Shown piece by piece: positions 13,909 to 15,204 of a stretch of 15,204 bases of DNA. The DNA comes from Bacteroidales bacterium UBA4866. GTDB lineage: Bacteria > Bacteroidota > Bacteroidia > Bacteroidales > P3. The notes beneath the pieces were generated by a model, which searched no databases, was not told the DNA's origin, and saw nothing but the letters and a program-made list of their open reading frames with translations. The stretch is taken from positions 4,544 to 19,747 of the forward strand of contig DHDW01000022.1 of assembly GCA_002399565.1 (NCBI GenBank), in the 5' to 3' direction. Made by a program: the position numbers and the translations under genes. Numbering within the stretch: position 1 is the first letter of the stretch; every line of letters starts with the position of its first letter.

Positions 13909-15204
13909 TTATTTTTCTTGGTGTTCTTCTCTTAACAAATCATTAATTGTTTTAACTGGAGTGAAAGTTTCAAGAGGAACTTCAACAAAGATTGTAATCC
14001 AATCTGCCATTGCTCCATTCCATAATCCAGGTAATTCTTGTGCCTTTATCAACTCTCCATCTTTTGATTTTGTGGAAATAAAACCTGTGGTTTTGTCCAC
14101 ATAATCAGTCAAATTGAAGTTTTTACCTTTGTAGTCTTTAACTCCACAAACTATATCTACTGGGTTGAAATGTGTTGCCTTAGAGAAGATTTCTTTTTGG
14201 TTTTCATCCAATAAATCTACTTGCGCTTTTTCTATAATCTGCAAACTCTTTACTCCATTATTCTCAATCCAGAATGGTCCTCCTCCTGGTTCGCCAACGT
14301 TTTTGACCATTGCACAAACTCTAATTGGTCTGTTTAGCTTGTTGAAAACTTGGTTTAATATATCCTGAGGTTTCTCTTTGGAAGTTTCTTCCTTGCTTAA
14401 TCCAATTCCTAATTTATTGGTTAATTCTATTATATCTACAAGTTCTTGAGAATTAAGTTTGCCTTTTTCTAAAGCTTTAAGAGATGAAAAAACTTTCTCC
14501 TGAGTTTGAAGAAGAATTCCCGCAATTAGGTTTTTATATTTGTAAGTTGAGTTTTTAAATCTGTCATGAGCAACATTATCTATATTCTTAATAAATATAA
14601 TATCCCCTTTAATATCGTTTAGATTCTCAATCAAAGCTCCATGTCCAGAAGGGCGGAAGATGATTTTGCCATCCTTATCATAAGCTAATGTGTTGTCTTG
14701 ATTGAGGGCTATTGTATCTGTACTCTGCTTTTGAAAAGAAAATGAAATATTATATTTAACATCGAAAAGCTTCTCATAGTAAGGTTGAATCTCTTTTAAA
14801 ACTCTTTCAAATTCTTCTTTATGCTCTACGGAAATGGTGAAATGAATATTGACTTCTTTGCTTTCCTGTATGCAATGGTTGGCTGCTTCAACAAAGTGTT
14901 CTTCTATTGCATAGCGATATTTCCTTTCCTTATCTTCTGGATATTTATGAAAAAGAATTAGTGCTTTTGGGAGTTTTCCATAGTTAAGTCCTATTTCTGT
15001 AAGGATATAATTTACTATTGAGGTATAATCTCCTCTTTCTAAATATTCTTCTAAGGATACTGAATGAGTTTCAAATTTTTGTTTTAATTCATCGAAAAAG
15101 GCGAATTTTTTTAGGTTTTCTATGGTTTTCTTAGCTTCAGGAAATTCTTTTAGGGTGTATTGAAGTCCCATGTAAAGGGCTGAAAACTCATATAAATCTT
15201 TAAA
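13909..15204 (-). CDS. DUF4301 family protein, N-terminus cut by the window edge
   Basis: The last 431 residues of a larger protein. The frame has an ATG at 15171, but it stays open to the window edge and the extra residues FKDLYEFSALY match the family segment that follows a PASGAASRM-type motif. The true start therefore lies to the right and roughly 80-90 residues are missing. Recognisable family segments are QKQSTDTIALNQDN, FRPSGHGALIENL, IIFIKNIDNVAHD, RVCAMVKNVGEPGGGPFW and LPGLWNGAMADW. DUF4301 has no assigned function that I know of. The PSGHGALIENL...IIFIKNIDN arrangement resembles the PxGHG...NIDN core of UDP-sugar pyrophosphorylases, so a nucleotidyltransferase-like fold is a reasonable inference. 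The product is cytoplasmic in appearance, with no signal or membrane segment in the visible part. It lies 63 bases upstream of the peptidase promoter box. Confidence 0.85.
   Translation of the reverse strand, partial: FKDLYEFSALYMGLQYTLKEFPEAKKTIENLKKFAFFDELKQKFETHSVSLEEYLERGDYTSIVNYILTEIGLNYGKLPKALILFHKYPEDKERKYRYAIEEHFVEAANHCIQESKEVNIHFTISVEHKEEFERVLKEIQPYYEKLFDVKYNISFSFQKQSTDTIALNQDNTLAYDKDGKIIFRPSGHGALIENLNDIKGDIIFIKNIDNVAHDRFKNSTYKYKNLIAGILLQTQEKVFSSLKALEKGKLNSQELVDIIELTNKLGIGLSKEETSKEKPQDILNQVFNKLNRPIRVCAMVKNVGEPGGGPFWIENNGVKSLQIIEKAQVDLLDENQKEIFSKATHFNPVDIVCGVKDYKGKNFNLTDYVDKTTGFISTKSKDGELIKAQELPGLWNGAMADWITIFVEVPLETFTPVKTINDLLREEHQEK

Noticed and set aside
15169..15171. ATG at 15171 as the start of the DUF4301 protein
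   Set aside because: The frame stays open to the window edge and the upstream residues (FKDLYEF) match the family, so the gene is cut by the edge.

Overview
The window looks like a chromosomal segment of an AT-rich member of the Bacteroidota, probably the Bacteroidales. Four observations support this. Several upstream regions carry the phylum's -7 promoter motif TAnnTTTG. Start codons lack clear Shine-Dalgarno sequences. Bacteroidota-typical families are present (DUF4837 lipoprotein, DUF4301, a Bacteroidota-style ABC-F protein). There is also a complete methylmalonyl-CoA epimerase/decarboxylase operon of the succinate-to-propionate type. No species call is possible from sequence reading alone.

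Left part (1-2439): the C-terminal end of an ArsB/NhaD-type anion permease converges on prfA (peptide release factor 1, minus strand). prfA is divergent from a DUF4837 lipoprotein gene.

Central operon (about 2450-7684): seven tightly spaced plus-strand genes lie between a recognisable promoter and a strong intrinsic terminator. They are mce, mmdA, a 75-codon OadG/MmdE-like soluble subunit, mmdC (biotin carrier), a terC-family membrane protein, mmdB (Na+-pump beta subunit) and a 46-codon single-helix protein resembling the OadG/MmdD N-terminus. Together they should epimerise and decarboxylate methylmalonyl-CoA and pump Na+. Two features stand out: the gamma/delta-type subunit seems to be encoded as two separate peptides at opposite ends of the decarboxylase genes, and terC is embedded between mmdC and mmdB.

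Middle (7685-10211): a possible degraded small membrane-protein gene is followed by an ABC-F ATPase gene interrupted by one in-frame TGA, and then by a strong terminator. The roughly 520 bases after that terminator contain an A-rich 22-bp repeat and a separate 113-bp element. That element is made of 22-bp units arranged as an imperfect palindrome centred exactly at 9900.

Right part (10212-15204): a HAD-family hydrolase and a YejK/NdpA-type nucleoid-associated protein on the plus strand, then on the minus strand a small Lys/Ala-rich exported protein, an M23 peptidase with a LysM domain, and a DUF4301 protein that runs off the right edge. All stop codons in the window are TAA or TAG. The only TGA in a coding frame is the one that breaks the ABC-F gene.
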